Shown one piece after another: positions 42,028-51,848 of a stretch of DNA of 64,000 bases. Position numbers and translations under genes: made by a program. The stretch spans positions 186,001-250,000 of the forward strand of contig NZ_LFVY01000002.1 of the NCBI RefSeq assembly GCF_001050155.1. Direction: 5' to 3'. Under the pieces are notes generated by a model. That model was not told the DNA's origin. It did not search any database and was given only the letters and a program-made list of their open reading frames with translations. The stretch's first letter is position 1; each line of letters begins with the position of its first letter. The stretch is from Nitratireductor soli (GTDB lineage Bacteria > Pseudomonadota > Alphaproteobacteria > Rhizobiales > Rhizobiaceae).

Positions 42028-43020
42028 CTATTGGAAGAGCGCGCGCAACGCCTCGATATGGGTCGGATCGCGCTCGTTCATGCGCTTCCAGCTCGCCTCG
42101 GCCGCCTTGGCCAGGAAGTCGGCCGCCGCCGTCTCGCCGAGGGTGACGACCGTCTGCCCTTCGTCGATCATCTGCTGGCCCTGCGTCACGGTTGCCTCGG
42201 CATTCGCCGTGGCGCTTTCCAGCTCGTGTTCGAGGGCCACGTCGGTCAGGATTTTCTGCGCTTCCGGCGACAGGGATTCCCATTTCTTCTGGTTCATCGA
42301 GACCAGCACGTCGGTGACGAAGAAGGATGGGTCGATGCGGTATTTGGTGAACTTGTCCCAGCCGAAGGATTTGTAGCCGAAGACCGTGTAGGCGTTGGCG
42401 TTGACCACGCCGCGCTCGAGCGAGGTGTAGATTTCGCCTGGCGACTGGACAATCACCGTGGCGCCCAGCGCTTCCAGGAAGTCGCGATAGAGCGGCGCGC
42501 TGCGGATCGTCAGGGCCGACCAGTCGATCCCGCCATTGTCGGTCTTGGCGGGCTCCTTGACCGTGAACACGTGGAACCCGGCGCCGGCGTCCACATGCGC
42601 CAGCAGGTGCGCATTGGCCTTCTCGGCGTAGATTTTCGAAATCAGCTCCCAGCCGCCATTTTCGCGCACGTCGCTGACCGATTTGCCGGTCGCCGAAAAC
42701 ACCTCGCCCTCCGGCGCGAGTTCCAGATAGAGGCCCGCCGGCGTGTTGATCATGTCGATCAGGCCGTTTTTCTGCGCCTCGCCCTGCTGCAGCGGCGGCA
42801 CCACTTCGGGACCGCCGCGCACCTTGATCTGCACGATGCCCTTGCCGCGCTCATTGACCTTCTCGACGAATTTCAGAAAGCTTTGCGCATAGGCGTTCTG
42901 TGCCGGCGTGAAGTGAACCGCGTTGAGCACCACCTCGTCCGCCCGGGCCGGGGAGAGAGCAGGGGCGGCGGCTGCGATGGCGAAGCCGAGGGCCAGCGCC
43001 CAGAGTAATTTTCCGCGCAT
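42028..43020 (-). CDS. TRAP transporter solute-binding protein (DctP type)
   Basis: A 330-residue periplasmic protein. The signal peptide ends SPARADE (about 27). The DctP core is visible as EVVPPLQQGEAQKNGLIDMI, GIDWSALTIRSAPLYRDFLE and YTSLERGVVNANAY, where the conserved Arg of RSAP pairs with a ligand carboxylate. It therefore most likely binds an organic acid. It is first in the operon with DctQ, DctM and the EthD-like gene. Confidence 0.92.
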   Translation of the reverse strand: MRGKLLWALALGFAIAAAAPALSPARADEVVLNAVHFTPAQNAYAQSFLKFVEKVNERGKGIVQIKVRGGPEVVPPLQQGEAQKNGLIDMINTPAGLYLELAPEGEVFSATGKSVSDVRENGGWELISKIYAEKANAHLLAHVDAGAGFHVFTVKEPAKTDNGGIDWSALTIRSAPLYRDFLEALGATVIVQSPGEIYTSLERGVVNANAYTVFGYKSFGWDKFTKYRIDPSFFVTDVLVSMNQKKWESLSPEAQKILTDVALEHELESATANAEATVTQGQQMIDEGQTVVTLGETAAADFLAKAAEASWKRMNERDPTHIEALRALFQ

Positions 43021-43117
43021 TGATGTGTCCTCCTGACAAGTGAAATGGCAAAAGTCGTCCGCTGGCCGACGCGGAGCGCCGGCGCGATATGCATTCCCCG
43101 TGGCTGTGTGCCGGCGT

Positions 43118-43918
43118 CTACTTGGCTTGCGGAATCGGCAGGATCGTGTTGATCGACGAACCCGCCGCAGCCTCCGTGCCCAGCCATGTCTTGTGCAGGG
43201 CGGCCATGGTGCCGTCCTTCTTGATCTCGTCGATCGCCGCGTTGACTTCTTCCAGCAGCGGCGAGCCCTTGCGCATCATGATGGCGAACTTGTCGCCGGT
43301 CGGGATGGTCTCGACCACATCCATGCCCTTCATCTTCATGAAGGCGAACTGGAAGCCGGCAATGTCGCCAACGGCGCCGGCCAGGCGGCCCGACTGCACG
43401 TCGAGCAGCAACTCCTGCTGCGCGTTGTAGCCGCGATACTGGCTGAAGCCGTATTTTTCGGTGTTTTCCTTGATCCAGGCCTCGCCGACCGAGGCGGAGA
43501 TCGCCCCGATCACCTTGCCCTTCATGTCGGAAAGCGACTTCAGGCCGGCATCCGCCGAGGCGATGAGGGCGATGTCGCTGTCGTAATAACCCTGCGTGAA
43601 GGACTGGTTCTGCAGCCGGTCATTGGTGATCGAGATCGACGAGATGGCGAAATCGATGCGGCCGGAAGACGTGGCGGCGAACAGCGCCTGGAAGCCCAGG
43701 TCCTGAAATTCGACATCGGCGTTAAGCCGTTTGCCGATCTCCTTCGCCAGATCGACCTCGAAGCCCTCGAACGCGCCGGTCTCGGTCTTGTTTTCCCAGG
43801 GCGGGTTGGCCGGGTAGGCACCGACGGTCAAGGTTTCGGCCTTGGTCGCCGAAACGGCGCCGATCTGGAGTGCCAGGGCTGCCATGACGGCAAACAGTCT
43901 GCGTCGCGCGATAGACAT
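43118..43918 (-). CDS. Amino-acid-type ABC substrate-binding protein (SBP_bac_3)
   Basis: A 266-residue protein. The signal peptide ends SATKAET (about 28). The SBP family 3 core is present: GFEVDLAKEIGKRLN, ATSSGRIDFAISSISITNDR, and ASVGEAWIKENTEKYGF. Such proteins bind polar amino acids or related cations. No permease or ATPase gene is adjacent. It follows the aminotransferase gene by 63 bases on the same strand, so the pair may serve uptake and transamination of one amino acid. Confidence 0.9.
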   Translation of the reverse strand: MSIARRRLFAVMAALALQIGAVSATKAETLTVGAYPANPPWENKTETGAFEGFEVDLAKEIGKRLNADVEFQDLGFQALFAATSSGRIDFAISSISITNDRLQNQSFTQGYYDSDIALIASADAGLKSLSDMKGKVIGAISASVGEAWIKENTEKYGFSQYRGYNAQQELLLDVQSGRLAGAVGDIAGFQFAFMKMKGMDVVETIPTGDKFAIMMRKGSPLLEEVNAAIDEIKKDGTMAALHKTWLGTEAAAGSSINTILPIPQAK

Positions 43919-43981
43919 TGTGTTTTCCCCTTTATGGTTGACCCGCTGCCCGCGTTCTCCCGAACGGGCAATCGGTTGCTT

Positions 43982-45196
43982 TCAGTCCAGTGCATTCACC
44001 ATTCGGTCCAGGGCCGTTTCGATTTCCCGCGCGTCGCGCATGACGCACATGCGCAGGAAGGCGCGCGATGCGTCGCCGAACAGATGGCCCGGCGCCAGGC
44101 CGACCCGTGACGTTTCCAGAATTCTTGCCGCCGCCGCCTGCGCGTCCGGTTCGCCGCGCAGCCGGAAGAATGTGTACATGCCGCCGCGCGGCTTTTCGGG
44201 AAGTTCGAGGCTCGAAATCCCGCCGAGCCTTTCATAGGCGAGGTCGAGGCCGGTCTTCGCCCGGCCGCGAATTTCCGCGACGAGGCTTTCGCCCTGCCTG
44301 AGCGCAACTTCGGCACCCGCCTGGACGAACCCCGCCGTGCCGCTGTTGGCATATTGGGTCATCGCCGCCAGATGGTCGGCGACGCCGGTCGGATGCGTCA
44401 GCCAGCCGATGCGCCAGCCCGTCATTGCCCAGGCTTTCGAAAAGCTGTTGACCGACAAAACGCGGTCGTCGTCATCGGCGATCTGCAGCATCGACGGCGC
44501 GACGTCGCCGTCGAAATAGAGCCGCCCATAGACCTCGTCGGAAATGATCCATATGCCTGTGCTGCGGCTGAATTCCAAGAGCACCCGCATCTCTTCCGTG
44601 CTCGCCGTCCAGCCGGTCGGATTGGACGGTGTCGACAGGAAGATGGCGCGCGTGCGCGCATCGCAGCGGTCGAACAGCGCGTCGAGATCAAGGCGCCAGT
44701 CGCCGTCGAAACGCAGCGGAACCGGGCGCGGCTCGCCGCCGACCATGTGAATGGCGTTGTGGATGTTCGGCCATTGCGGCTCGACATAGACGACGTTGGT
44801 GCCCAGGTCGACGAGCATCTCCAGCGCCAGGAACAGCGCCTGCATGCCGCCCGGTGCGACCGTCGACCGGTCGATGCCGATCGGCCGCCCGTGAATGCGC
44901 GTCTGGTAGGCCGACAGCGTTTCGTTGAGTGCATCCATGCCGCGCATGTTGGGAATGTAGAACGTGTTGCCGGCATCGAGTGCCGCCTTCGCCGCCTCGC
45001 GGATGAAGGCCGGCGTGACGACGTCGCCTTCGCCGTACCACAGCGGAATGACGCCGCCGAGCTCCCTGGCCTTGACCGCCAGTTGGGCAATGTTTTCCGT
45101 GCGCAAGTCCTGGATCTGCGGGCGAATGCCCTCGACTGCCGAACGGCCGGTCGCATTGGCCGGATAGCCGGTTGCAGATGCCTGGATTTTACGCAT
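43982..45196 (-). CDS. PLP-dependent aminotransferase, class I/II
   Basis: A 404-residue fold-type I aminotransferase. FLSTPSNPTGWTAS and WIISDEVYGRLYF are cofactor-binding. The PLP lysine lies in SVNSFSKAWAMTGWRIGW (about residue 238). FLRMCVM carries the substrate-binding Arg. The amino acid is unknown. GGGGAGGA precedes the ATG at 45196; an ATG at 45241 is possible. Two GTATAC sites matching the one beside the island GntR lie upstream, suggesting shared control. Confidence 0.9.
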   Translation of the reverse strand: MRKIQASATGYPANATGRSAVEGIRPQIQDLRTENIAQLAVKARELGGVIPLWYGEGDVVTPAFIREAAKAALDAGNTFYIPNMRGMDALNETLSAYQTRIHGRPIGIDRSTVAPGGMQALFLALEMLVDLGTNVVYVEPQWPNIHNAIHMVGGEPRPVPLRFDGDWRLDLDALFDRCDARTRAIFLSTPSNPTGWTASTEEMRVLLEFSRSTGIWIISDEVYGRLYFDGDVAPSMLQIADDDDRVLSVNSFSKAWAMTGWRIGWLTHPTGVADHLAAMTQYANSGTAGFVQAGAEVALRQGESLVAEIRGRAKTGLDLAYERLGGISSLELPEKPRGGMYTFFRLRGEPDAQAAAARILETSRVGLAPGHLFGDASRAFLRMCVMRDAREIETALDRMVNALD

Positions 45197-45304
45197 GTCC
45201 AACGGAATCCTCCCCAGGATGCTTGGCCCGATCCATCGCATGGGCGGCTGCTGTGCTGAAAGGCCATTGCGTCCATTTCAGGTGCATTAAGACAACCACA
45301 AAGC

Positions 45305-45408
45305 CGTATACTGTTCAAGCTTAAAATTTTCCGGAAATGTGGGATTTTCGCGCCATGAGCCCATGAATGCTGAGGTCATTCGCACATTCATGTAAAAAAC
45401 TGTATACG
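45305..45408. promoter_or_regulatory. Pair of GTATAC sites upstream of the aminotransferase
   Basis: CGTATACTG at 45305-45313 is the exact reverse complement of the site at 37554-37562. CTGTATACG at 45400-45408 differs by one base. They lie 109 and 204 bases upstream of the aminotransferase start in a 420-base gene-free region that also holds the hexanucleotide repeat at 45549. No other gene is seen in that region. Confidence 0.45.
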
Positions 45409-45548
45409 AGTTTCATTGCGCGCCGCGCTCTGGTTCAGCGCGTTCGGATAAGCGTGCGGCAACGCAGGCGCACGGGTCAAAACCGGGGGATTTCTCCGGG
45501 AAAAGGCATTACGCGTGGGATGCAGCGTGCGCATCCCGTAATATCGAT

Positions 45549-45584
45549 TGATGCTGATGCTGATGCTGATGCTGATGCTGATGC
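45549..45584 (+). repeat. Hexanucleotide microsatellite (TGATGC)6
   Basis: Six uninterrupted copies of TGATGC plus a partial seventh, ending 32 bases before the GNAT gene start. The six-base unit cannot shift a reading frame but changes spacing in the leader or promoter, so it could tune expression. It lies outside the coding frame. Confidence 0.9.
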
Positions 45585-45616
45585 TGGCGATCAGCGCTTG
45601 GCGATGAGGATGCCTG

Positions 45617-46057
45617 ATGCATGTGACGATCGATACAACGGCCAACCCCGATCCGCAGGACGAGCATTTCGTCGAAAGGCACCTCTCGGCGTTCAACGAC
45701 AACGATGTCGGCGCCTCCGGCAAGACGCCGCTCTCGGTCTTCGTGCGTGACGAGACCGGCGCCATCGTCGCCGGCATTTCCGGCTACACCGGCTGGGGCT
45801 GGCTTTATGTTCAGCGGCTGTGGGTTTCTGAAAGCCTGCGCGGCCAGCGCATGGCAAGCAAGATGCTGGATGCCGCCGAGCGCGAGGCGTCCGCGCGCGG
45901 TTGCCACGGGGCCTTCATCGACACGTTCAATCCAAATGCCGCCAAAGCTTACCAGCGGCAGGGCTACCAGCCCTTCGGCGTGCTGGAGGACTTTCCGATC
46001 GGCCGCAGCAGGAGCTTCCTGCAGAAGAAATTGAAGCCGACCGTGAAGGAAAGTTAG
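45617..46057 (+). CDS. GNAT family N-acetyltransferase
   Basis: A 146-residue acetyltransferase with motif [18 protein letters not shown] (R/Q-x-x-G-x-x binding acetyl-CoA) and the C-terminal [18 protein letters not shown]. The substrate is unknown. The ATG at 45617 is the first codon of the conserved start; no strong ribosome-binding site is seen. The stop overlaps the stop of convergent anmK (TTAG, 46054-46057), so the two genes share four bases. Confidence 0.85.
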   Translation: MHVTIDTTANPDPQDEHFVERHLSAFNDNDVGASGKTPLSVFVRDETGAIVAGISGYTGWGWLYVQRLWVSESLRGQRMASKMLDAAEREASARGCHGAFIDTFNPNAAKAYQRQGYQPFGVLEDFPIGRSRSFLQKKLKPTVKES

Positions 46058-47169
46058 CCGGCAATCTTCCCGCCGCGCAGAGGCCCCGGCGCTCCGGTCG
46101 TCGTCGGAAAGCTGATCGGCAGGTCGCGCAGGACGCGCACCGCCAGGAAGGCGAAGCACTCCGCCTCGATGGCATCGCCGCGCCAGCCGACCGTCTCCGC
46201 CGGCACCGCTTCGACGCCGGCGCGGCTGCCGAGCATCTGCATGATCGCCGGGTTGTGGCGACCGCCGCCGCAGACGATCAGCCGGCGCGGCCGCTTCGGC
46301 AACCGGTCGAGCGCCTTGCCGACCGCCGAGGTGGTGAAGGCGGCGAGCGTCGCAGCGCCCGTCGCGGCGTCGAGGCCATTGGCCATCTTGGCGCCGAAGT
46401 CGAACCGGTCGAGCGATTTGGGGTAGGGTGCGGTGAGATAGGGATGTTTCAGAAGTTCGGCGAGCCGAGCCTCGTCGACCGCGCCCGACAGCGCCAGGGC
46501 GCCGTCGCGGTCCATCTCGCCCAGCCCGAGACCCTTGACGAAATCGTTGATCGGCGCGTTGGCCGGTCCCGTGTCGAAGGCGATGACGCGCTCGCCGCCA
46601 TCCCACCAGGTGACGTTGGCGACGCCGCCCAGATTGAGCACGGCGGTCTCGCCGGTCGTATCGACATCGCGCAAAAGCGCCGCATGATAGGCGGCTGAAA
46701 GCGGCGCGCCCTGGCCGCCGGCGCGCATGTCGGCCGAGCGGAAATCATAGGCCACCCGGCAGCCAAGGATCGATTGCATCAGCGCCCCGTCGCCGAGTTG
46801 CCGCGTCTCGCCCAGCCTGTCCTTCTGCGGGGCGCGGTGCAGCACGGTCTGGCCGTGGAAGCCGACAACGCCGATCTCGGCCATGGTAAGCCCGGCGCTT
46901 TCGACCAGGGCGTGCACCGCCTCGGACTGGGCGCGCGTCAACACGTCCTCCGCTTCACGGAAAATCTGCGGTTCCGGGCCATCGAAATTCCATGCGCGCG
47001 CCTGACGCAGGGTCTCTTCCAGGAGATCGCGCGTCGTCTGCGGATAGGGGGCCAGCGTGTAATCCCCGAAACGCTCGATGCGCTCGCCATCGGTCTTGAG
47101 CAGCGCGACGTCGATGTTTCCGTCGAGAACGGTTCCGGTCATGAGACCGACGGCCCAGATTGGTTCCAT
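46054..47169 (-). CDS. anmK: Anhydro-N-acetylmuramic acid kinase
   Basis: A 371-residue sugar kinase of the ASKHA fold. [17 protein letters not shown] is the phosphate-1 region in its alphaproteobacterial form, followed by [35 protein letters not shown] and the adenosine motif [13 protein letters not shown]. It converts 1,6-anhydroMurNAc to MurNAc-6-phosphate for MurQ. It lies 11 bases after the serine hydrolase gene at the end of the muropeptide operon. Confidence 0.94.
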   Translation of the reverse strand: MEPIWAVGLMTGTVLDGNIDVALLKTDGERIERFGDYTLAPYPQTTRDLLEETLRQARAWNFDGPEPQIFREAEDVLTRAQSEAVHALVESAGLTMAEIGVVGFHGQTVLHRAPQKDRLGETRQLGDGALMQSILGCRVAYDFRSADMRAGGQGAPLSAAYHAALLRDVDTTGETAVLNLGGVANVTWWDGGERVIAFDTGPANAPINDFVKGLGLGEMDRDGALALSGAVDEARLAELLKHPYLTAPYPKSLDRFDFGAKMANGLDAATGAATLAAFTTSAVGKALDRLPKRPRRLIVCGGGRHNPAIMQMLGSRAGVEAVPAETVGWRGDAIEAECFAFLAVRVLRDLPISFPTTTGAPGPLRGGKIAG

Positions 47170-47180
47170 GGATAGCGTTC

Positions 47181-48209
47181 CTATGCCCCGTTGATGAGAT
47201 CGCCGACCGTCTGCCGCAGCGTGGCGATGCCGCTGTCGAAATGCCGTGTCGGATGAATGCGGTTGGTGAGCAGCGTCCAGGCATGGCCGCGCGCGAAATC
47301 GACCCACAGGCCGGTGCCGGTGAAGCCGGTGTGGCCGATGGTGCCGGGGCTGCAATGCGCGCCGCCGGACCAGCCCTCATGGGGCCGCTCCCAGCCATGC
47401 GTGCGCGTTGCCGAGAGCGGTGTCCGCATCAGCGCTGCGGAAGCATCGCCGGCCGCATCCTTTGCAAGTAGATCCCGGGCGAAATCAAGGACGGCGCCGG
47501 CCGTGCCGAACAGGCCGGCATGGCCGGCTCCCTCAAGTGCGGCACAATTGTCGTCATGCACCTCGCCGCACAGCACGCGGTGCCGCCAGGTGCAATCCTC
47601 CGTCGCGGCGCAGTTTTCCGGTGCGGCCGAAAAGGCGAAGCCCGGTCCCGGATCGAAGGCGCGGAGCCGCTTCCACTCCAGCCGCTCCATGGCCAAGCCG
47701 AGCAGGATGAAATTGATGTCGGAATAGACTGGTTTGCCCTTGCGCCATTGGCGCTGCAGGACGAAGGCGCGCAGAAGCTCGCCATCGCGGCCATAGGTGT
47801 AGATCGGTTCGACGGCGGGAAACGGCGTCTGGTGCCCAAGGCATTGGCGGAAGGTGACCTGCCGTTCCCAGGCATCGGCATCGTACTGGCGCAGATCCGG
47901 CAGGACTGAAATCAGTGGCGCGTCGAGGTCGATCAACCCGTCGCGCGCATAGGCGAGAATGCGCGGCGTGGTGAAGATGACCTTCGTCAGCGAGGCGAGA
48001 TCGAACCATGTGTCTTCGCGCATCGATTGCCGGTCTGGCACGATCTGCGCGAAGCCGGTGGCACGCACCAGACGCGCACCGTGGCGATCGACCATGCCCA
48101 ATACACCGCCTGGAATGCGACCGGCCTCGACCGCGGAGGCGACCGGCTCGAAGGCGCGCGTGAAGCGTTGCGTCAGCGCCGATGCTTTCTCAGGATCGGT
48201 TCCGCCCAT
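47181..48209 (-). CDS. Serine hydrolase, beta-lactamase/PBP4-like family
   Basis: A 342-residue class C beta-lactamase-fold protein: nucleophile motif SLTK ([10 protein letters not shown], about residue 73), YSDINF (Tyr-x-Asn) and HTGFTGTG near the C-terminus in place of KTG. No signal peptide is visible, so it is probably cytoplasmic. Its location between the peptide ABC transporter and anmK suggests it trims imported muropeptides rather than degrading antibiotics. Related proteins accompany MurNAc salvage genes in Bacillus. The activity is inferred. Confidence 0.82.
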   Translation of the reverse strand: MGGTDPEKASALTQRFTRAFEPVASAVEAGRIPGGVLGMVDRHGARLVRATGFAQIVPDRQSMREDTWFDLASLTKVIFTTPRILAYARDGLIDLDAPLISVLPDLRQYDADAWERQVTFRQCLGHQTPFPAVEPIYTYGRDGELLRAFVLQRQWRKGKPVYSDINFILLGLAMERLEWKRLRAFDPGPGFAFSAAPENCAATEDCTWRHRVLCGEVHDDNCAALEGAGHAGLFGTAGAVLDFARDLLAKDAAGDASAALMRTPLSATRTHGWERPHEGWSGGAHCSPGTIGHTGFTGTGLWVDFARGHAWTLLTNRIHPTRHFDSGIATLRQTVGDLINGA

Positions 48210-48212
48210 CGC

Positions 48213-49970
48213 TCAGCCCTCGACCCGTGCCCGATGGTCGGCGCCAAAACTCTGCCATTCGGCCTGTTCCGGCTCGAAGCCCAGCGGGCGGATAAGCGAG
48301 GGAACCTGGCGCAGGTCCAGCGCGAAGGTCTCGTGCCGGCGCTCGATGCTGGGAACGGCGGCGATCAACTGCCTGGTGTAGGAATGCCGCGGCGCCGACA
48401 GGACCGAGCGGGCATCGCCGATCTCGACGATCTGTCCGGCATAAAGCACGGCGATGCGGTGGGCGATGCGCTCCACCACGGCCATGTCGTGCGAGACGAA
48501 CAGATAGGCGAGGCCGAATTCCTTCTGCAGGTCGACCAGCAGTTCCAGCACCTTGGCCTGCACCGACACGTCGAGCGCCGATACGGCTTCGTCGAGCACC
48601 ACCACGGATGGGTTGAGCATCAGCGCCCGGGCGATGCACAGCCGCTGCCGCTGGCCGCCGGAGAATTCGTGCGGGTAGCGCTGGAGCGAATCGAGCGGCA
48701 GGCCGACGCGCTCCAGGAGCATGGTCATGCGCGCCGTCGTTTCCGGCGAGATTCGCCCGCCGGCGGCGATCACCGGCTCGGCGAGGATGCTGTCGACCCG
48801 CAGGCGTGGATTGAGCGAGGCGTACGGGTTCTGGAACACCATCTGCACCGATGGCCGGCCCCGGCCGTGCGGCGTATTCGTGTTGGCCGAAAACGCGCCG
48901 CGCGTCGGCTGCACGAGGCCGAGTATGGCGCGCGCCGTGGTCGATTTGCCCGACCCGCTCTCGCCGACGATGGCAAGGGTTTCGCCTGGCATCAGGTCGA
49001 AATCGACCCCGTCCACCGCGTGCACATTGCCCGTTCGCCGGCGCAACAGGCCGCCGGTGACCGGGAAGCGCACCGTCAGCCCCTCGACATGCAGCGCGGG
49101 ACCCGCGGCCGATCCCTCTGTCGGCGTCTCCGGCCGGCGATAATCGGTGCGCGCCGCGCGGCCCGCCTCGAAATGCGGCACGGCGCTGAGCAGATGCCTC
49201 GTATAGGGATGCCGCGGCGTGTCGAGAACGGCGTTCAACGCGCCCTGTTCGACCGCCTCGCCGGCCTGCATCACCATCACCTTGTCGGCGATGCCGGCGA
49301 CAAGGCCGATATCATGGGTGATGAAGATCATCGCCATGTCGGTTTCGCGCTTCAGCTCGGCCAGAAGCGCCATGATCTGCGCCTGCACCGTCACGTCGAG
49401 CGCCGTGGTCGGTTCGTCGGCGATCAGCAGGCGCGGATTGCACGACAGGGCGGTGGCGATCATCACCCGCTGCAGCATGCCGCCGGACAATTGGTGCGGG
49501 CTGTATTTCAGGCGCCGGGCGGCATCGGGAATGCGCACGCGGTCCAGCGCGTCCTTCGCCGCCGCGGTCGCCTGGCGGCCTGTCAGGCCGCGATGCAGGC
49601 GAAACGATTCCTCGATCTGCGCGCCAATGGTCAGAACCGGGTTGAGCGAGGTCATCGGTTCCTGGAAGATCATGCCGATCTCGCCGCCGCGGATCTTCGT
49701 CAACTGGTGTTCCTGCGCATTGGCGAGGTCGATGACGGTGCCGTCGGCAAGTCTGAGATCGACCGCGCCGCGCGTGATCCGTCCACCGCCGAAATCGACG
49801 AGACGGTTGATCGACAGCGCGGTGACGGATTTGCCCGAACCGCTTTCGCCGACGATGGCCAGCGTCTCGCCGGCGGCGAGTTCGAAGCTGACGCCGCGGA
49901 CGATCTCGTGGGCGGCGGGATCGCGGCCGAAGCCGACATGCAGGTCGCGGACGGAAAGCAGCGGCGTCAT
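48213..49970 (-). CDS. Peptide ABC transporter ATP-binding protein, fused DppD-DppF type
   Basis: A 585-residue protein with two complete ATPase domains. The N-half has GESGSGKS, LSGGMLQRVMIATAL and LLIADEPTTALD. The C-half (from about residue 300) has GESGSGKS, FSGGQRQRLCIARAL and VVVLDEAVSALD. Each half ends with the oligopeptide-transporter C-terminal extension (HPYTRHLLSAVP; HSYTRQLIAAVPS). It powers the permeases encoded just upstream, overlapping the second by four bases. Confidence 0.94.
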   Translation of the reverse strand: MTPLLSVRDLHVGFGRDPAAHEIVRGVSFELAAGETLAIVGESGSGKSVTALSINRLVDFGGGRITRGAVDLRLADGTVIDLANAQEHQLTKIRGGEIGMIFQEPMTSLNPVLTIGAQIEESFRLHRGLTGRQATAAAKDALDRVRIPDAARRLKYSPHQLSGGMLQRVMIATALSCNPRLLIADEPTTALDVTVQAQIMALLAELKRETDMAMIFITHDIGLVAGIADKVMVMQAGEAVEQGALNAVLDTPRHPYTRHLLSAVPHFEAGRAARTDYRRPETPTEGSAAGPALHVEGLTVRFPVTGGLLRRRTGNVHAVDGVDFDLMPGETLAIVGESGSGKSTTARAILGLVQPTRGAFSANTNTPHGRGRPSVQMVFQNPYASLNPRLRVDSILAEPVIAAGGRISPETTARMTMLLERVGLPLDSLQRYPHEFSGGQRQRLCIARALMLNPSVVVLDEAVSALDVSVQAKVLELLVDLQKEFGLAYLFVSHDMAVVERIAHRIAVLYAGQIVEIGDARSVLSAPRHSYTRQLIAAVPSIERRHETFALDLRQVPSLIRPLGFEPEQAEWQSFGADHRARVEG

Positions 49971-50806
49971 GCGGCGGCCCTCCGCATCTTCGGGTCGAGA
50001 ATGTCGCGCAGGGCGTCTCCGAGCAGGTTGAAGCCGAGAATGCCGATCATGATCGCCAGGCCCGGGAAGATAAGCAGCCAGGGCGCCATCTCCATCAGGT
50101 TGCGGCTGTCACTCAGCATCAGGCCGAGCGAGGAGGCCGGCGGCTGCGTGCCGAGGCCGAGAAAGCTCAGCCCCGCCTCGGTGAGCAGCCCCCAGGCCAG
50201 CGCCAGCGTCACCTGCACGGTCAGCGGCGCGACCAGGTTGAGCATCAGGTGCCGCGTCAGGATGTAATGCCGGCTCGAGCCGAAGGTGCGCGCCGCATCG
50301 ACAAAATCGCGCGTCTTGAGCGACAGGGCCGGGCCGCGCACGACGCGGGTGAAGATCGGCGTGTAGACGATGGCGATCGCAGCAATGCTGGTCCAGGTGC
50401 CGGGACCGACCACGGCGATGATGAGCAGCGCCAAAAGGATCGCTGGAAAGGCGAGCAGCACGTCCATGACGCGCATGATGAGGCCGTCCCAACCCCTGCC
50501 GAACCAGGCGGCGGCAAGGCCAAGCACCGTGCCCGCCGTGGCCGCCAGCGCCACCGAGGCGAAGGCGACGATGAAGGATTGGCTGATGCCGAGCATGAGC
50601 CGGCTGGCCACGTCGCGGCCGAACAGGTCGGTGCCCATCCAGTAGACGCCGTTCGGCGCATGCAGCCGGTCGATGCGGAACTGCATCAGCGGATCGTGCG
50701 GCGTCACGCCCAGAAGGCCGAGAATGGCGACCAGCAGGTAGACGCCGACAATGACGCCGCCGATGCGGCCGCTCGGATGGGCGAGGATGGCGCGCAGGAA
50801 TTGCAT
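49967..50806 (-). CDS. Peptide ABC transporter permease (DppC type)
   Basis: A 279-residue membrane protein with about six helices and the permease EAA-type loop VDAARTFGSSRHYILTRHL. The start GRIGGVIVGVYLLVAILGLL and the LGTDLFGRD-like MGTDLFGRDVASRLMLG are typical of DppC. Its start shares one base with the DppB stop and its stop overlaps the ATPase start. Confidence 0.93.
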   Translation of the reverse strand: MQFLRAILAHPSGRIGGVIVGVYLLVAILGLLGVTPHDPLMQFRIDRLHAPNGVYWMGTDLFGRDVASRLMLGISQSFIVAFASVALAATAGTVLGLAAAWFGRGWDGLIMRVMDVLLAFPAILLALLIIAVVGPGTWTSIAAIAIVYTPIFTRVVRGPALSLKTRDFVDAARTFGSSRHYILTRHLMLNLVAPLTVQVTLALAWGLLTEAGLSFLGLGTQPPASSLGLMLSDSRNLMEMAPWLLIFPGLAIMIGILGFNLLGDALRDILDPKMRRAAA

Positions 50807-51765
50807 CAGCGGTCTCCCAGCCGGATGCGCGGATCGAGCATCACATAGGTGAGATCGACGATCAGATTGACGATCATGAAGTTGAGGGCGATGAACAGGA
50901 CGCTGCCCTGCACCAGCGCATAGTCGCGCTGCAGGATGGCGTCGAGCACCATGCGCCCGAGGCCCGGCAGGGCGAAGATCTGCTCGACGATGACGGCGCC
51001 GCCGAGCAGATAGCCGAACTCGACGCCGCTCAGCGTGACGACGGGGATCAGCGCATTGGGCAGGGCGTGGCGCCAGATGACGCTCAGCGCCGGCACGCCC
51101 TTCGAGCGCGCCGTGCGCACATAATCCTCGCTCAAAACGTCGAGCATGGCCGAACGCGCGATGCGGGTGACCGAGGCGGCGAAGGCGAAGCCGAGCGTGA
51201 TGGCCGGCAGGATGAGCTGGCCGAGATTCTGCAATGGGTCTACGAAGAACGGCGTGAACGCGCCCATCACCGGCAGCACGCCGAAGCCGACCGACAGGAT
51301 GAAGATGATCAAAAGGCCGACGACGAAATTCGGCGTCGACTGGCCGATCATGGCGAAGACGCGGACAATCAGATCGGAAGGCCTTTCGTTGCGCGTCGCG
51401 GCGAAGACGCCGGCCGGCAGGCCGACCAGCAACGCGATGGCCATCGACAGGAGCGCCAGTTCCAGCGTCAGCGGAAACCGCTCCAGGATGACATCGAGCA
51501 CCGGCTTGCCGTAGGTGACGGAAATGCCGAGGTCGCCCTGCATCGCCCCCGTCAGCCAGCGGCCATATTGCACCAGCCAGCCCTGGTCGATGCCGAAATA
51601 GGCTTCCAGCGCGGCGCGTTGATCAGGCGTGAGAAGCCCTGCCTCGGTTCCGAGCATCGCCGTGATGGCGTCGCCCGGAACGAGACGGATCGAGATGAAG
51701 ACGAGGATGGACACCCCAAGCATGACCAGCGGAAACGTCACCAGCCGGCGGGTCAGGTAATTCAT
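50806..51765 (-). CDS. Peptide ABC transporter permease (DppB type)
   Basis: A 319-residue membrane protein starting MNYLTRRLVTFPLVMLGVSI then LVFISIRLVPGD, the standard DppB N-terminus. The EAA loop is YVRTARSKGVPALSVIWRHAL and the end is VDLTYVMLDPRIRLGDR. It forms the channel with DppC. A 285-base gap with REP-like repeats separates it from the binding-protein gene upstream. Confidence 0.94.
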   Translation of the reverse strand: MNYLTRRLVTFPLVMLGVSILVFISIRLVPGDAITAMLGTEAGLLTPDQRAALEAYFGIDQGWLVQYGRWLTGAMQGDLGISVTYGKPVLDVILERFPLTLELALLSMAIALLVGLPAGVFAATRNERPSDLIVRVFAMIGQSTPNFVVGLLIIFILSVGFGVLPVMGAFTPFFVDPLQNLGQLILPAITLGFAFAASVTRIARSAMLDVLSEDYVRTARSKGVPALSVIWRHALPNALIPVVTLSGVEFGYLLGGAVIVEQIFALPGLGRMVLDAILQRDYALVQGSVLFIALNFMIVNLIVDLTYVMLDPRIRLGDR

Positions 51766-51848
51766 GGAGTATGCACCTCATGCGACCTTGTTTGTCGATG
51801 TGTGAACTGGTGCGCATTGCGGGCGCGGCGCGGCCTGCCGCCCTCGTG

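Noticed and set aside
45500..45750. Coding frames giving DADADA or ISISIS runs over the hexamer repeat
   Set aside because: They merely translate the microsatellite and overlap the GNAT gene out of frame without ribosome-binding sites.
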